A stretch of 64,000 nucleotides of DNA, from assembly GCA_946807835.1 (NCBI GenBank), contig OX327700.1:28308001-28372000 (forward strand). The letters run 5' to 3'. The notes below the pieces were generated by a model. It searched no databases, was not told where the DNA came from, and was given only the letters and a program-made list of their open reading frames with translations. This document shows, in pieces, positions 1-11,797 of this stretch. This stretch comes from Ailanthus altissimus. Lineage: Eukaryota; Streptophyta; Magnoliopsida; Sapindales; Simaroubaceae. How positions within the stretch are numbered: position 1 is the stretch's first letter; each line of letters begins with the position of its first letter. The position numbers were made by a program, and so were the translations under genes.

Positions 1-1197
1 ATAATCCAACCAGATGATTTTATAGTTACAAGTTAAGAGCATATAGTTTGTAAACTGCAAAAATCTATCTATAAGCTTAAACAAGAATCTAGATCGTAGA
101 ACATCAGATTTGCTCAAGTAATTACATCCTTTGGTTTTGATCAAAATCCTGATGAACTTTATTTTTACAAAAAGATAGATGGGCGGTTAATGATTTTTCT
201 AGTCCTGTATGTAGATAATATACTACTCATTGAAAATGATATAGGAGCATTATCGTCAGTTAAAATTTAGTAATCTAACCAATCTGATATGAAAGACTTA
301 GGTGAAGCTATTTACATCATTGAAATTAAGCTATTGTAAAAATAAGATGTTAGCTTTATCTCAAACTGCATATATAGACAAAATTCTGGTTAGGTTTGCT
401 ATGCATAAATCCAAAAATGGATCACTTCCTTTTAAACATGGAATTGATCTACATAAGAATTAGTGCCCTAAAACTCCTGAAGAGATAGATTATATGAAAA
501 GAATTCCTTATGCATCAACAGTAGAAAGTCTTATATATGCAATGCTATGTACTATACTAGATATTTGTTATGTAGTCGGCATGGTCAGCAGATATCAATC
601 TAATCCGAGACTAGAACATTGGCCTGCAATAAAGCATATATCCAAGTATCTTCGGAGAACGAAAGCTTATATACTTGTATATTCCAGTAAGGATCTTATA
701 TCTATTGGGTATGTAAATTTAGAACTCTAATAATATATGATACCTAGATCTTTCTCAGGATATGTGTTCACTTTAAGTGGTGGAGTTATAAGTTAGAGGA
801 CTGCAAAATAATCATGTATTACAGACTCTACCATTGAAGCTAAATATGTAGCTGCATCTGAAGCTATAAAATAAGTATATAGCTCTGGAAGTTTCTTATA
901 GAGCTTGAAGTGGTACCTAGTGCTTAAATGCCTATTATTCTTTGTTAATATAATAGTAAGGCAGTAGCACAGTTAAAGAACCAAATACCATAAGAGAAGA
1001 AAACACATTAAGAGAAAATAATATTTAATAAGGGAATTGTGTGCAATATGGTGAGGTCATGGTATCTAAGATTACGTAAGCGAATAATCTAGTAGATCCA
1101 TTCACCTAAGTCATTGCTAGTAAAGAGTTTTGATACTCATATGAATAATATAGGGGTTCAATAGTTACTCGACATGCTTTAGGGCAAGTGGAAGATT
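1..1197 (+). pseudogene. Ty1/Copia pol remnant (reverse transcriptase to RNase H), broken
   Basis: Translated in shifting plus-strand frames, this stretch shows the order of a Copia polyprotein C-terminus. A reverse-transcriptase segment reads FLVLYVDNILLIENDIG near 190-245; the usual YVDDxL catalytic motif has become YVDN. A connection region follows with KRIPYASTVESLIYAML and SRYQSNP (494-730). An RNase H segment comes next (about 750-900), then a late segment ending in DTHMNN near 1135. Many stop codons and frameshifts interrupt it, so no protein can be made. It is cut by the window start, so the upstream gag, protease and integrase are not visible. The purine-rich stretch just before 1198 fits a polypurine tract, which ties this coding remnant to the LTR that follows. 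Copia identity is firm; the lineage is not assigned. Confidence 0.9.
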
Positions 1198-2402
1198 GTT
1201 AGACATATAATGTTATTTATGCCCTTAAAGCATGTGAAATAACATTTTATTTGATTAATAAAAACTTATTAATGAGTCCATATTTATAAAGTATGTAATC
1301 TATACATTAAGCATATGATGCTAATACATATGGTAAAAATCATAAGTTCTTTATAAATTAAATCTGATTCACAGCCATTAATGAAAATGGGCATTTCATT
1401 ATGTAAGGTTGTAATTTTTCTGCTTCTTATAGTGAATAATTTGCCTTGATCATTGAAGTAGGAATTTCGAGTATAAAAACTAGTGTATATATTACATTGA
1501 ACGGGACTATTATGAATTTCAATTTGATTAACTAAATGTCGTAGATTTTAATTCACAAAAGTTTTAATAAGCTTGATTGATCTTAATCATGAGCAAGTAT
1601 TGAACTTACATTCATGCATTGTATCTTTTGTGTTATCACGGAGTGAGATTCATATAAATGGCCAAAACCTTGGCAGCTTTGAGATATAATTTTATGGGTC
1701 GTAGGAACATATATTTGCAAGATGAAATCTAATAAATAATATCCACCTAAGCTGTTTGCAGTACTTGATCATTAGAATATGTGGCCACGATTTATTCAAT
1801 AAATTATTTATTGAATAATAATATTTATTTGTAAATTTATTTACAAATATAGACATATTAAAAGTGATCATTAGAGCATTCAGTGATTTAAGGACAAATA
1901 AGTAATTAAAAAGACAAGACATTTTTTCTATAGCCAAACTTTAATTATAGACATTAATTATACGGTCAATTAAGTAGTTATTATTAATCTAAAGATCAAA
2001 TTTTAGTTAAATAAGCTTTTACTTAATAACATGAGTTATTAGAGTACAGTCATTGGCTTTTAATGAAATAGCCAAGGGTTAACTTAGAAGAATTTGTGTA
2101 TTATGAGATAATAAGGACTAGGTCTTTGAAGTTAGAGTTAGGAAACTCATGGGTCTTGCAGTCCCTTTATTAACTCAAATCTTAATCAAACTCTAATTTC
2201 GTAATTCTAATCTAATTTAAAATACCCAAGAGAAATTCTTATATATATGAGAGATATGGAGTAGTAAAAGAATTACAACAAAGATAATCAAAAAAAAAAT
2301 TTTACGTATTCTAATTTAAAAAAAGAATTTGGTTATTATCATTCTCTCAAATTTGAGTATTAATGATTTTAAAGATTAAGGAAAGATTTACGTGCCCACA
2401 CA
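1198..2402 (+). repeat. Probable 3' LTR of the Copia element, right edge approximate
   Basis: The sequence starts TGTTAGACATATAATG directly after a purine-rich tract (GGGCAAGTGGAAGATTG) that follows the RNase H remnant, the usual arrangement for a Copia 3' LTR. It is AT-rich and non-coding. The right end is placed near the CACACA at about 2397-2402 only because an LTR should end in CA. I found no target-site duplication because the 5' end of the element is outside the window. Confidence 0.6.
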
Positions 2403-2868
2403 CATTGAATTTGAAAGTTGAGAATAATAAAAAAAATTACAGTTTATCAATTCAAAATTTGTCATAGCAAAAATTTAAAATAATTTTTTATCCTTATACA
2501 TATAATAATAAATAAGACAATTTAACTTTCGATACATTTATTTTATTAAAATAAAAAAAATTATTTACTACCAACAAAGCGCAAGACATTATGTCATATA
2601 ATAATATGATTTGCTGTAAGTAAATTTTTTTCTTGATCATTACCATTCTTTTTGCGCTCACCCAAAAATGCAATAAGATTATTATATGCTACTGTTTGTT
2701 TTGAGTGTAAGATCTAGCCATCAAATGTTCCTTGTTTTGATGTGTGTTTCCACCCAGGACATAAAATCGTGTAATAAGAGTTGTCCCTCTGAAAAAAATG
2801 CTCTCATTTATCTTGCTTTGACAGCATTGTGCGGTGTTCCAAAAAAATGTTTATATTTGTGGTTGCAG

Positions 2869-4372
2869 GTTCGAGTTCTTAGCAAACTGCAACACCCTCA
2901 TCTAGTGATTTTGCTCGGTGCCTGCCCGGAAGCCTGTTGCCTTGTGTATGAGTATTTGCCCAATGAGAATCTCCACGACCGCCTTTTCCGTAAAAGCAAC
3001 ATTTCTCCCTTGTCATGGAAGGACCGAGCACGGATTGCAGCTGAAATCGCTAGCGGCCTTTGCTTCTTGCACTCATCCAAACCTGAAAAGATTGTCCATG
3101 GTGATTTGAAACCTAAAAAAATTCTTCTTGTTCGGAACTCAGCTGCAAGATATGTGATGTTGGCATTTGCAGGCTGGCAACTGTGGAGACTCCTTATTGC
3201 CCAGGTTTTCATTATACTTCTGTGCCAAAGGGTGCTTCCCATATGCAGATCCAGAGTTCAATAGGACTGAATCCTGACTTCCAAGTCAAAAAGTTACTCC
3301 CGAGGGCTGATAATTTTACAGCTACTTACTGGAAGTCCACCAGTTGGGTTAGCGGGTTTAGTGCGAAAAGCTGTGTCATTTGGAAAGTTACCATCAGTTT
3401 TGGATCCATCTGCTGGAGATTGGCCTACATTTGTTGCAAGGCGTTAAACAGAGCTACGATTGAAATGCTGTGAATGTTATGGTAGAGATATACCTGATAT
3501 TACTACTTCTCTGGTAAAGGAATTGGAACAGTTGCATATTGCAGAGGAATGACCAGTACCATTATTCTTTTTATGCCCCATTCTTCAGGTTTGTCACCTC
3601 TTGTATATAACTAGAATAAATAATACTGCTACTTTAGTTATCACAGATAGCCTTATCACTTGAGGTAGCAAATAAACCCCAGAGCAGATAGCAACAAACA
3701 TAGTTAGCTTCTAATAAGTTCCTTTTAGAACTTGTGACTAGCCTAAACAAGTTGCATTGAGACTTCCATGGTTGGACGTGCTGAGTGCTTGCAACACTTG
3801 GGGCTCAACTTGCTTCCTGAAAGAGGCGTTCTGCTGCCAAGCGGGCCATCGATAATAATATTTAGGACCCTAGAAAACTCTTTAGTAGAGCATTCTCTTT
3901 TTAAGTCAAATTTTTGGCATCTACGCAATTCTTGATAAGTTATATTTGCACTTTTGAGAATTTAAATGTAATGAAAGATACTTCAGGGGCAACCTCTTAA
4001 AAGACTGCTGAAGCTTGGTAGCCTTCAACCTCTGCTAAAAGTTAAGACGAAGTTCATTTAGTCTGCATTATTCTTTGATTACTCTCATTTATTCTTTCCT
4101 GAGGATGGATATGTCATGCCATGCTGATGATGACCTTATGTAGCAAGAGTGTACAGCTTTACCTTACTATTCTCAGGTAGCTTATGTATACATAGATTTA
4201 CTTTCAGGTGGCAGCAGATGGGTTCACATATGAAGAAAAAACTTTGCGTGACTGGTTGGAAAATGGTCGTCAAACTCCATCCATGACCAATTTGAAACTC
4301 AAATCATTTGTATCTATCTAACTCCAAACCATGCTCTGCGGCATGCAATTCAAGACTGGCTTTGCAGATCTT
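2869..4372 (+). pseudogene. U-box domain protein kinase (PUB33-type) pseudogene
   Basis: The family couples a cytoplasmic Ser/Thr kinase domain to a C-terminal U-box E3 ligase. After a splice acceptor (TTGTGGTTGCAG, ending 2868) the frame reads VRVLSKLQHPHLVILLGACP, then LVYEYLPNENLHDRLF and VHGDLKPKKILL at about 3097-3132. The catalytic-loop Asn that should follow the HxDLKP motif is Lys. Downstream, kinase C-lobe pieces appear in different frames: PYADPEF at about 3240, a DPSAGDWPTFVARR-like stretch at about 3400, and VKELEQLHI followed by a stop at about 3510-3550. After a gap the U-box reappears as VAADGFTYEEKTLRDWLENG (about 4207-4266), then a stop and frameshift inside the rest. The kinase N-lobe with its glycine loop and Lys is absent; the Copia element lies immediately upstream. 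With several frameshifts and stops and no DFG in frame, it cannot encode an active kinase. Confidence 0.85.
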
Positions 4373-4882
4373 GAACTCCCATTATTTTATGTATGTGTGT
4401 AATCTATATGTTATTGGTATGTGTAGATGTACATTGTAAGACATCCATGCTTGGCCGTTGTATATCTTGCAAAAATAGGAGGCTTTTTTTATCTGATTTA
4501 TACCAACCAAGAACTAGCCTGTATTTCCTATAGTTAGTAAAAGCAACAAAAATTGGATAAAGTTACAACAGAATAGCCTCATTCAATCTCAAAAGAACAT
4601 CAAATTATGTATAGTGCAATTTGTAACAATCCTGAAGCAATTGTTTTGTTGATATTCCATGGTGTTCCCAATACAAAGCTTATCTGTCAATAAAAAGACC
4701 TCTAGAAATGCTTACAGATACATACTTGGTATGTATATTCTAAGCAAAGCACAACTGACAGTTGAACTCTACACAACGCACACGACAGCAGGAACAACAA
4801 AAACATAAGCAGCTTAACTCATTGCTACAATGCAAGGGATGTACAGGCATCTTCTATGCTCCAATCATATCCGTTGATTTTA

Positions 4883-6252
4883 TCAACATCCTTGCAAGAT
4901 AACATTTCTGGCAGGGAGCAACGAAGCGGTAGTTTGATTCTCAGCTTCATTGAAAGGGTGATCATCTTCTATGAAACTTCCAATCCTGGCTTCATCATTC
5001 CTCGCATCTAAAAGTGGATTTGATTCCTCGGTGAAATTCCAGTTATTCAACTCTTCCTTCTCAGGAGCCATATTTTCTTTGAAACTTGTTTCAGGATTCT
5101 GAAGCCCCCTTCCATGGCTAAAACTACAAGTAGAACTTGAATTCCCGGCTTTTTTGCCAGTCTCAGAAAGTGTCTCCTCGCTTATTTGCTGTACTTTTTC
5201 AACTTTCTGGGCTAAATTTTCTTCATTTTCTGTTGGTACCCGATTTTCCACTTCATCATAATTATTGAACTGAGAGTTGCATCTTTCAATTGTGCCCCGC
5301 GGTGATCCCGGAAGAATGACTTTTGCTGAAGACCTCTGGCAAAAGCTCCCAAACCCTTGAATCCCTCTTTTTAGCTTTCGAGCTCGGTCTCTTTCTTCCT
5401 TGAGAAGAGGTCCTTTTTCTAGCAACTTCAATACTTTCTCCGATTTCTTCCTAACAGCCAGACCCCAATTGAACCTGCATAGAAATATACTTGTTACGAT
5501 CTCATATCACTTAACAGAAATGCTGAAATGAAACATCAAAGAATTTACACAAAAGCAGACCCTTTTTCATCAATGTACTGAAAGCTTCCCATCTCTCCAA
5601 TAACATCTTTGTCACTCTGAAACTCCTCGAACACGCTCTCTGGTCCATGGGTCAGCAAGTGTTCAAGTACAATCAAAGAATTGTAAGAGACCCTCCAGTT
5701 CTTTCTTTCAAATTTTAAAAATCTGATAACAAAGTAGTACGATCCCATTGATGAATAAACTCATGAAAGGAAATCACACGACTGGAAGAACAAATCATTA
5801 TTAAAAGAAAGAAAAAAATGAAAATTTAACAAACCTCTTGTGAAGTATTGCCACAATTCTCCAATAATCATCTACCTCAAAAGCAGCCCTTGATATTGAT
5901 CCCATGGTTCGCGTATCCGGTGCCCATGTATTTTCATTTGTGGCTTCTTCAGTCAACCTTAAAAACGATAAAAGACCACCACAAAAATACTTCTATTTCA
6001 TCAAGAACAAATACAAAAGCTTTTTCCCAGACCCAAAAACACATCAAATATCATATATGAATCATATACCATCGAAAAGTTACAATCTTAAATCTTTGAA
6101 CAACAAACTTACAGTTCTGCAGGTGTGACGTCAGTCAACGCTAAGCGAGCAGTTTTGATCTTCTCCTTGAAGAAGAAAGAAGCTTGCTTCTTGAATTCAT
6201 GAAAAGAAGAGGAACCCATGTTGCTGTTATTGTTTTTGCTCAATATAGACAT
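4883..6252 (-). CDS. ENTH-domain epsin-like protein, 338 aa
   Basis: Four exons on the minus strand: 6252-6113, 5957-5835, 5722-5561 and 5474-4883. All junctions are GT-AG and in phase (1017 nt with stop). The predicted protein opens MSILSKNNNSNMGSSSFHEF; Met12 is an alternative start. The ENTH domain covers about residues 15-185, with KTARLALTDVTPAE, NENTWAPDTRTM, VDDYWRIVAILHKR, LLTHGPESVFEEF, GSFQYIDEKG and KLLEKGPLLKEERDRARKL. ENTH domains bind phosphoinositides and bend membrane in clathrin-coated vesicle formation. The tail (about 186-338) is acidic and low-complexity. I see no obvious ubiquitin-interacting motifs, so this is a short epsin-like protein rather than a full EPSIN1 or EPSIN2. 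In domain content it resembles the short Arabidopsis ENTH proteins (from memory, At3g46540). No disabling mutation is seen. Its neighbours are a kinase pseudogene about 0.5 kb downstream, on the opposite strand, and MITE-rich DNA upstream. Confidence 0.9.
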
Positions 6253-6906
6253 GATTTGGAGGAGAAAATATGAAGCTTTTGATCAGTTTTTTTTTTTTTT
6301 AATGGCAGCTTTTGGTGTTAGCATGAAACGCAACTAATCCAATTAAGATAACCACAAATACAACATCTCTAGTATCTATCTATCAATCAAAGTTGGACTT
6401 TGCTAATGCAATCAATTGAAAAAAGCACAAAGAATTAGAAAATGGTTTTAATAGAGAAAGAAGATTTCAAAAGGTGATGTTGTGCGATAGAAACAATGCG
6501 TGGGATAAAAAATTGAAATTTCAACTTCTGAAACAAACGAAGTTTTATAAAAATTTCTACATTTCCTTGAAGATGAAAAATGTGAATAAAAATATGTAGG
6601 CAAAGTCAACATCTAGTACAGTGCTCGCTAGCTGCCTAGCCGGGGTTTTTTCTTGTTGGAACTTTAAATTTCTGGCTGCTTCAATAAATAAATGAACAAT
6701 CTGGAATTAGAACCATACATTATGTCATTTAATCACTAAAAAAATATAAATACTGTATTCGGATCATACATGTTTTATAATTATCAATTGCATTTCTTGT
6801 TATTTAGTAAAGAATGTCATAAGGTCATTTCTTGCACCCATTCCCATAAATGGAATAATTAATATCCTAAATTTTTATAATAAATATATGCAGTTTATTT
6901 GAAGGG
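6253..6906. other. Upstream region of the epsin-like gene
   Basis: No open gene is seen. Just 5' of the epsin-like start lies a homopolymer (T run at about 6286-6300 on plus, A run in the sense of the gene). The rest is AT-rich. Promoter and 5' UTR should lie here, but I cannot place a convincing TATA box or transcription start. Confidence 0.4.
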
Positions 6907-7625
6907 TAGTGCTATGCAATTTAAATTGTATTTTAAATTTTAAATGAATTGTTAAATAATTATTAAATAAAAAAATAATATAATAAATAATTTAAAAAAT
7001 TAATTATTTAATGATTGTTTAACACTTAATTTGAAATTCAAAACTCATTTCAAATCATATTTTAAATTTTAGATTTCAAATAAAGTGTCAAATAATTATT
7101 AGATAAAAAAATAATATAATAAATAATTTTAAAAATTATAAAAATTACTCATTCAATGATTATTTGACACTTAATTTAAAATTCAAAGCTCTTCCTAATA
7201 TTTGAATTCAAAATTCATCTCAAATAAGGGTGGGCAGAACTAATTTCGGTTTGATTCTGACTCGAATCGAAAATAAAATCGATCGATTCAAGACTATCCA
7301 AACCGAACCGAACTGATTCGATTTAAATTCAATTTTTTTGTTATTTTTAATATATTTTTTCAGTTTAAACCGAACTGATTGGACTTAAGAAGATCAAACC
7401 AAATCATAAATTAAAATTAAAACCGAATCAAAAATTTTAGTTTGGTTCAGTTCGCTGATTAATCAAACCGACACTCACTCCTAATTTCAAATTATATTCT
7501 ACATTTTAGATTTTAAATGAGATGTCAATTAATTATTGAATAAAAAAATAATATAATGAATAATTTTAAAAATTAACCATTTAATAATTGATTAACACTT
7601 AATTTGAAATCCAAAGTCACTTTCA
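6907..7625. mobile_element. Cluster of related AT-rich MITE-like repeats with a nested second element
   Basis: A unit of about 120-140 bp occurs three times (about 6935-7055, 7060-7200 and 7490-7620). Each copy has a left motif like GTTAAATAATTATTAAATAA and a right motif like AATGATTATTTGACACTTAA, which are imperfect inverted complements. The copies share the internal string AAAAAAATAATATAAT. Related copies occur at about 34560-34700 and 54780-54920. Between the second and third copies sits a different palindromic element (7227-7482). Confidence 0.6.
7227..7482. mobile_element. Short element with CGGTTTGATT inverted ends, nested in the MITE cluster
   Basis: The left side carries GGGTGGGCAG and CGGTTTGATT (7247-7256); the right side carries the exact complement AATCAAACCG (7461-7470) and then CACTCACTCCT. 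The interior is full of AACCGAACCGAACTGATTCG-type motifs. This pattern of a GGGTGGGC-like end with CCGAACCG interiors is typical of a common class of non-autonomous plant DNA elements, often assigned to hAT. Class assignment is inference, and no clean target-site duplication was resolved. Confidence 0.5.
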
Positions 7626-10600
7626 AGACTTAACCCTCACTCAATACATCTAGGTGCTTTATTTGTAAATATTTTAAGATGAAATAAAACATGAATATTA
7701 ACAAACAATATAGAATGGTTCATTTGAAATAACCAAAATCTTCTAATTGTTGACACTTTGAGGGACTAATTCCTCTATAAAAAAAATTAGCTCAATAATC
7801 TAATAATATTAATAATGATAATTATACACCTTTATTTCATCTCTTTTACCCCTCTTAAATAGAAGAGATTCGTAACTTAAACTTATAAAAATAAACTCAC
7901 TACCTCTTTATATATAATATTTTTACAAAAATAGAAAAAGTGGGTAATAAATGGTTAAACCCGGTTTATAAATATTTAACTAAATTAAATAAATAAGGAA
8001 TTATAGAATTACAATAATAAATAAAATATAATTGTAATAATTAACATGGAGAATAAATTTGTGTTGCTCTATAATAAATATACAATAAAAGAAACATATT
8101 GATAATCGGAATATCAAATTTGTCACGCACTCAACATATAAATATTTTTATCACCTTTGTCCCGTTCAATTGTTCTCCGCAGAAAGAAATAGGAAGAAGA
8201 TAAAAGAATAATGTTATATTTTTAGTTTAATTTAAGTGTTTTAAATATTTATTAGAATTCATTCGATTGAATTTTTTAAATAAAATTTTTAAAAATAAAT
8301 TTTTTTAAAAAAAATTATTGATTATTTAATTATTAATTAAAAAAATTTAAAATATTAAACCGTTGGATATATATTGTAAAAAGTGTTTATCTGTCATTAA
8401 ATTATTAAAATGACACTTAATAAATTTTATATTTAAATTTTAAATAATTTAATATTTTTTTATATAAATTTAAATTTATTATGTGGTTTCGTAAATTTGA
8501 TTTCTTAAAATATAAGAATTAATAGTAAAATTAATATATAGTAATCAACGAATCAATATAAATTATTGTGTATAAATTATTAATATATAGCATATACAGT
8601 TCAATTGAAGGGTTTGTCATCTTTGTCCCCAATCAAATTATATATATATCTAATCTCTCCACCAAACTACACAAAATTAGTAAAATGTCATTTAATCAAG
8701 CATGAATATTGGGCCAAAAAATTCCTTTATTACCCACCGCTACGAAAATTCCTTTAATTATGAAGCAAGTGAAACTGCCGTGAACGCTTCACCAAATACC
8801 GCGAATGAAGGCTATAAACCTTATTGCGCTTCGGAGAATTTTATCCACCTGTCATTTTTTCTTATTGATGGAGATTCATTTTTTTGAAAAAAGAACACGA
8901 GCATTCCAGAAAGTAATATTCAATTCTCAGTAGAGTGTAAATTATATAATGAAATAGATAATTGATAGTGTTAATTAAGTTTAATATTTTTATTTTTTTA
9001 ATTTAATATTTATTTATAAAAATTAAAATTATTTATTTATTTTATTATTAATTTTATAAGTTTAGAGTCAATAAAACAAATAAGATTGAAATTTTAATGA
9101 AAATAAGTTAAAAAATAAAATTGTTATAGTACCTGTTACAATAGATTTGTTACAATGATTTTTTCTACAGTGCTCAGTGCTTAAAAAGAGCGTCGCAGTG
9201 CCACGGTACATGAACAGTAGTTTATAAATAGTATTTTTACTACATTGCTTTTGAATAGTAATTTTACTCTGACTTGTATTTGATATTAAACCTTAATTTA
9301 AAGATAAAAAATTATAAATAGAATGTCAAAAATCTTAATTTTTTAAAAAAAAGAAAAAAAAAGAGGTAAAATCTTAGAAAAATAATTTACAATACAAAAT
9401 AAAATATTAAAGTTAAAGATTAAAGAACCAAAACCAAGATTCAAACTTCAAGTTAAAGAAAAGTAAGAAACACATCAAAAAGTCACTTTTATTAGTTTTT
9501 TTATTCTTTCTTTATCACTGTGTTCTTGTTCTTATTGATCTTTATAAATTAGTTAGATGCTTTTAGTTTTGTAATTGACTAAATTGTTCATCTAAAATTA
9601 GACTATGTGAACTTAATATATACTTAAATTTTGTTAATTTTTAGTTTATGAATTTAATATATACAGTTGATTCATTCCATCTAAGTTTAATACTTTTATT
9701 ATATCTGGCCAATATTATGAATTATCAAGGAACCATGATAAAGTTGACAAAGGGATTCATGTGTTTAGTTTAGAATAGTTTTATGTATGATCATAGGGTA
9801 ACAACTATGAGTTCCATTTAGGATAGACAAATATACCTAAAAGGCATGTATGGTATAATTTAGACTTGATCTTAATTAATTACATTTTAATTTGATTACC
9901 ATAGACATATAAGTGATTATTAAAATATACAATATAGTCATTCGACCATTAACAGAAGTTTGTAATGAGATTAATGTCTAAACCAACAATTGGTACTAAA
10001 ATATTAACTAAAAGGTTAATAAATCTAATGAAATACTAGGGGAAGGAGTCAAAACTCTATATTATCTTTGTTTGTAAACTCTATCATTTGCTTTTGTTTA
10101 TTTTAATTGATAGAGTTAGATTAGTTAATTAAATTTTAAATTGTAATTTTTTGAATAAAAGTTAACTATGTACAATTTTAGTACTTGATTTATAAAACTA
10201 GATCGTATAGTTCATGTGAAATTAATATCTGAACTTAAAATCCTATATTATTTGATACGATACATACGTTTGCGCTTAATTAGCATAGCATCAATCAATA
10301 ATACAACTATCCAACCAAGAACAATAAGCTAAACACAAGAGTTAATAATGTAGTAAAGGTAATTGTAGAAATTAAGCATATTAAGACACAAAATACGTAG
10401 TTCAGCAATGTGCTTATATTCACGATGAATAAAGGATCCAAATCTCTCTTCTTAAATGTTTGATTATAAGAGAAATGATTAAGAAATAATACAATTCAAG
10501 TTTTGGAGTTTAGGGCTTATTGTATATTGTATATTTTGAGTTCTCTATCCACCCTAAGTATAATGAAATATCTATATAAAGTTTAAAATACTAAAATTTT

Positions 10601-11521
10601 CGAAAAAAAAACTCAAATTTTGAATTTTGAAATTAATAAATAATACCAGTGCCGCAGCGCTGAACTTTAGAAATAGGCTTTTTGCTTCCTGTGTTGTCCC
10701 CTACCTTTCAAATACTATTTTATAGATTTTCGACCTCTTTTAAGCTTGTTTCTAACTTTAATTTAATTTTGAATTATTTTCAAATTTATTCCAAATATAA
10801 CCATCACATTAAACATAATTTTGAATCACAAATTTTAAATTTTATTTTTCAAATCTTAGTTTTATTATTTGTTATTTTATTTTTACTTTATTTTTAAAAA
10901 AGTAGCCCATTTGTCTTTTAAAAAATCAATACTCTTCTTAATTTTTTTCTATTCTTTTTTCCTTAAAAAATTGAAGAAATAACTTTCTCCATTCTTTTTT
11001 TTTCTTCTTCTTTCATCACTATCATTTGCAATCACTTAAAATAGAAATCTAAACATGACCCACTACCCAAAACTCCAACTCAAGCACATTCCAATCCATC
11101 TTTTCTTCTTCTTCTTCTTTTCATGATTTTTTTTTTCTTTCCACAATTTTTTTATTAAAAAAATGAAGAAGAACTATGCAAAAAAAAAAAGGCAAAAGAA
11201 TGTGCACAATAAAAAATAAGAAGAAAAAAGAAAACATTGGATCATATAAAGTGATCATATAAATTAAGTATCCTTTTGTCCATTTCACAGTCGAAAGAAA
11301 TGGTAGACTCAAATGGAAAAATTTCTTTGAGGTTATTTTAAAATTAAAGTGTGTTTAAATAATTTGGATCAAATTAAAGAAGTTTAACAATAATTTTTTT
11401 CTAATATCCCAACTTTTTTTTTTAAATGACATATTGAACAACTATTAAATGATAAATTATATAATAAGTAATTTTATATTTATACTATTTTACTATTAAT
11501 AATTATTTAAGAAATAAAAAA
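7626..11521. other. AT-rich intergenic DNA with degraded repeats
   Basis: No supportable gene was found; the short open frames here (for example 8702-8887 and 10682-10897) have no family features and AT-biased composition. Contents that can be named are a dispersed repeat at 8391-8575 and retroelement-like debris at about 10180-10830. The debris carries one GC-rich island, GTGCCGCAGCGCTGAAC, at about 10651-10667, resembling islands in the LTRs at 26316, 45250 and 48426. Long T/C-rich tracts lie at 10930-11160. Confidence 0.5.
8391..8575. repeat. Dispersed repeat, copy 1 (partner at 35481-35740)
   Basis: This stretch aligns in the same orientation with 35481-35740. A perfect 41-nt match covers 8524-8564 and 35691-35731, including TATAGTAATCAACGAATCAA. 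A second matching block contains ATAAATTTTATATTTAAATT. The partner copy carries about 65 extra bases between the two blocks. The nature of the repeat is unknown. Confidence 0.65.
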
Positions 11522-11797
11522 ATTTGTTTCTGACTTGTTCACTTTTTTTGTTGACATAAAAGGCTTGACAGGCTCATTGGGAGTTTATAGGCTCAATCAA
11601 TCCTTCATTTAAGAGTTGGGTCAGTTCATCTTTGACACGTTGGAGATGTTCTTGTGACATGCCTAGATGGCTTGCTTTTGTTGGGTCGATGGCCTCATTT
11701 TTCTTAAATGGGAGTTTAATGAAAAAGGCCTGATTTTTTTCATAATGGATTTGGATATTTGAGGATGAATTATGAATTACTGTTTGCGGTTGATTGG
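11522..11797 (-). pseudogene. Endogenous pararetrovirus (petuvirus-like): start of the reverse transcriptase region
   Basis: On the minus strand this stretch resembles the entry of a caulimovirid reverse transcriptase. It contains TKASHLGMSQEHLQRVKDEL and QLLNEGLIEPINSQ, then a stop, and after it AFYVNKKSEQ up to about 11525. Similarity then ends, so the RT catalytic core and RNase H are missing from the window. The piece is separated from the rest of the viral insertion by the solo LTR at 11798-14647; its last bases, ATTGG, repeat on the far side. It is an old, non-functional genomic copy. Confidence 0.85.
11793..11797. repeat. Target-site duplication ATTGG, left copy
   Basis: ATTGG directly precedes TGTCACGCCCC. 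The identical ATTGG follows the element's terminal TACTACA at 14648-14652. A 5-bp duplication is the expected footprint of LTR retrotransposon integration. Confidence 0.85.
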
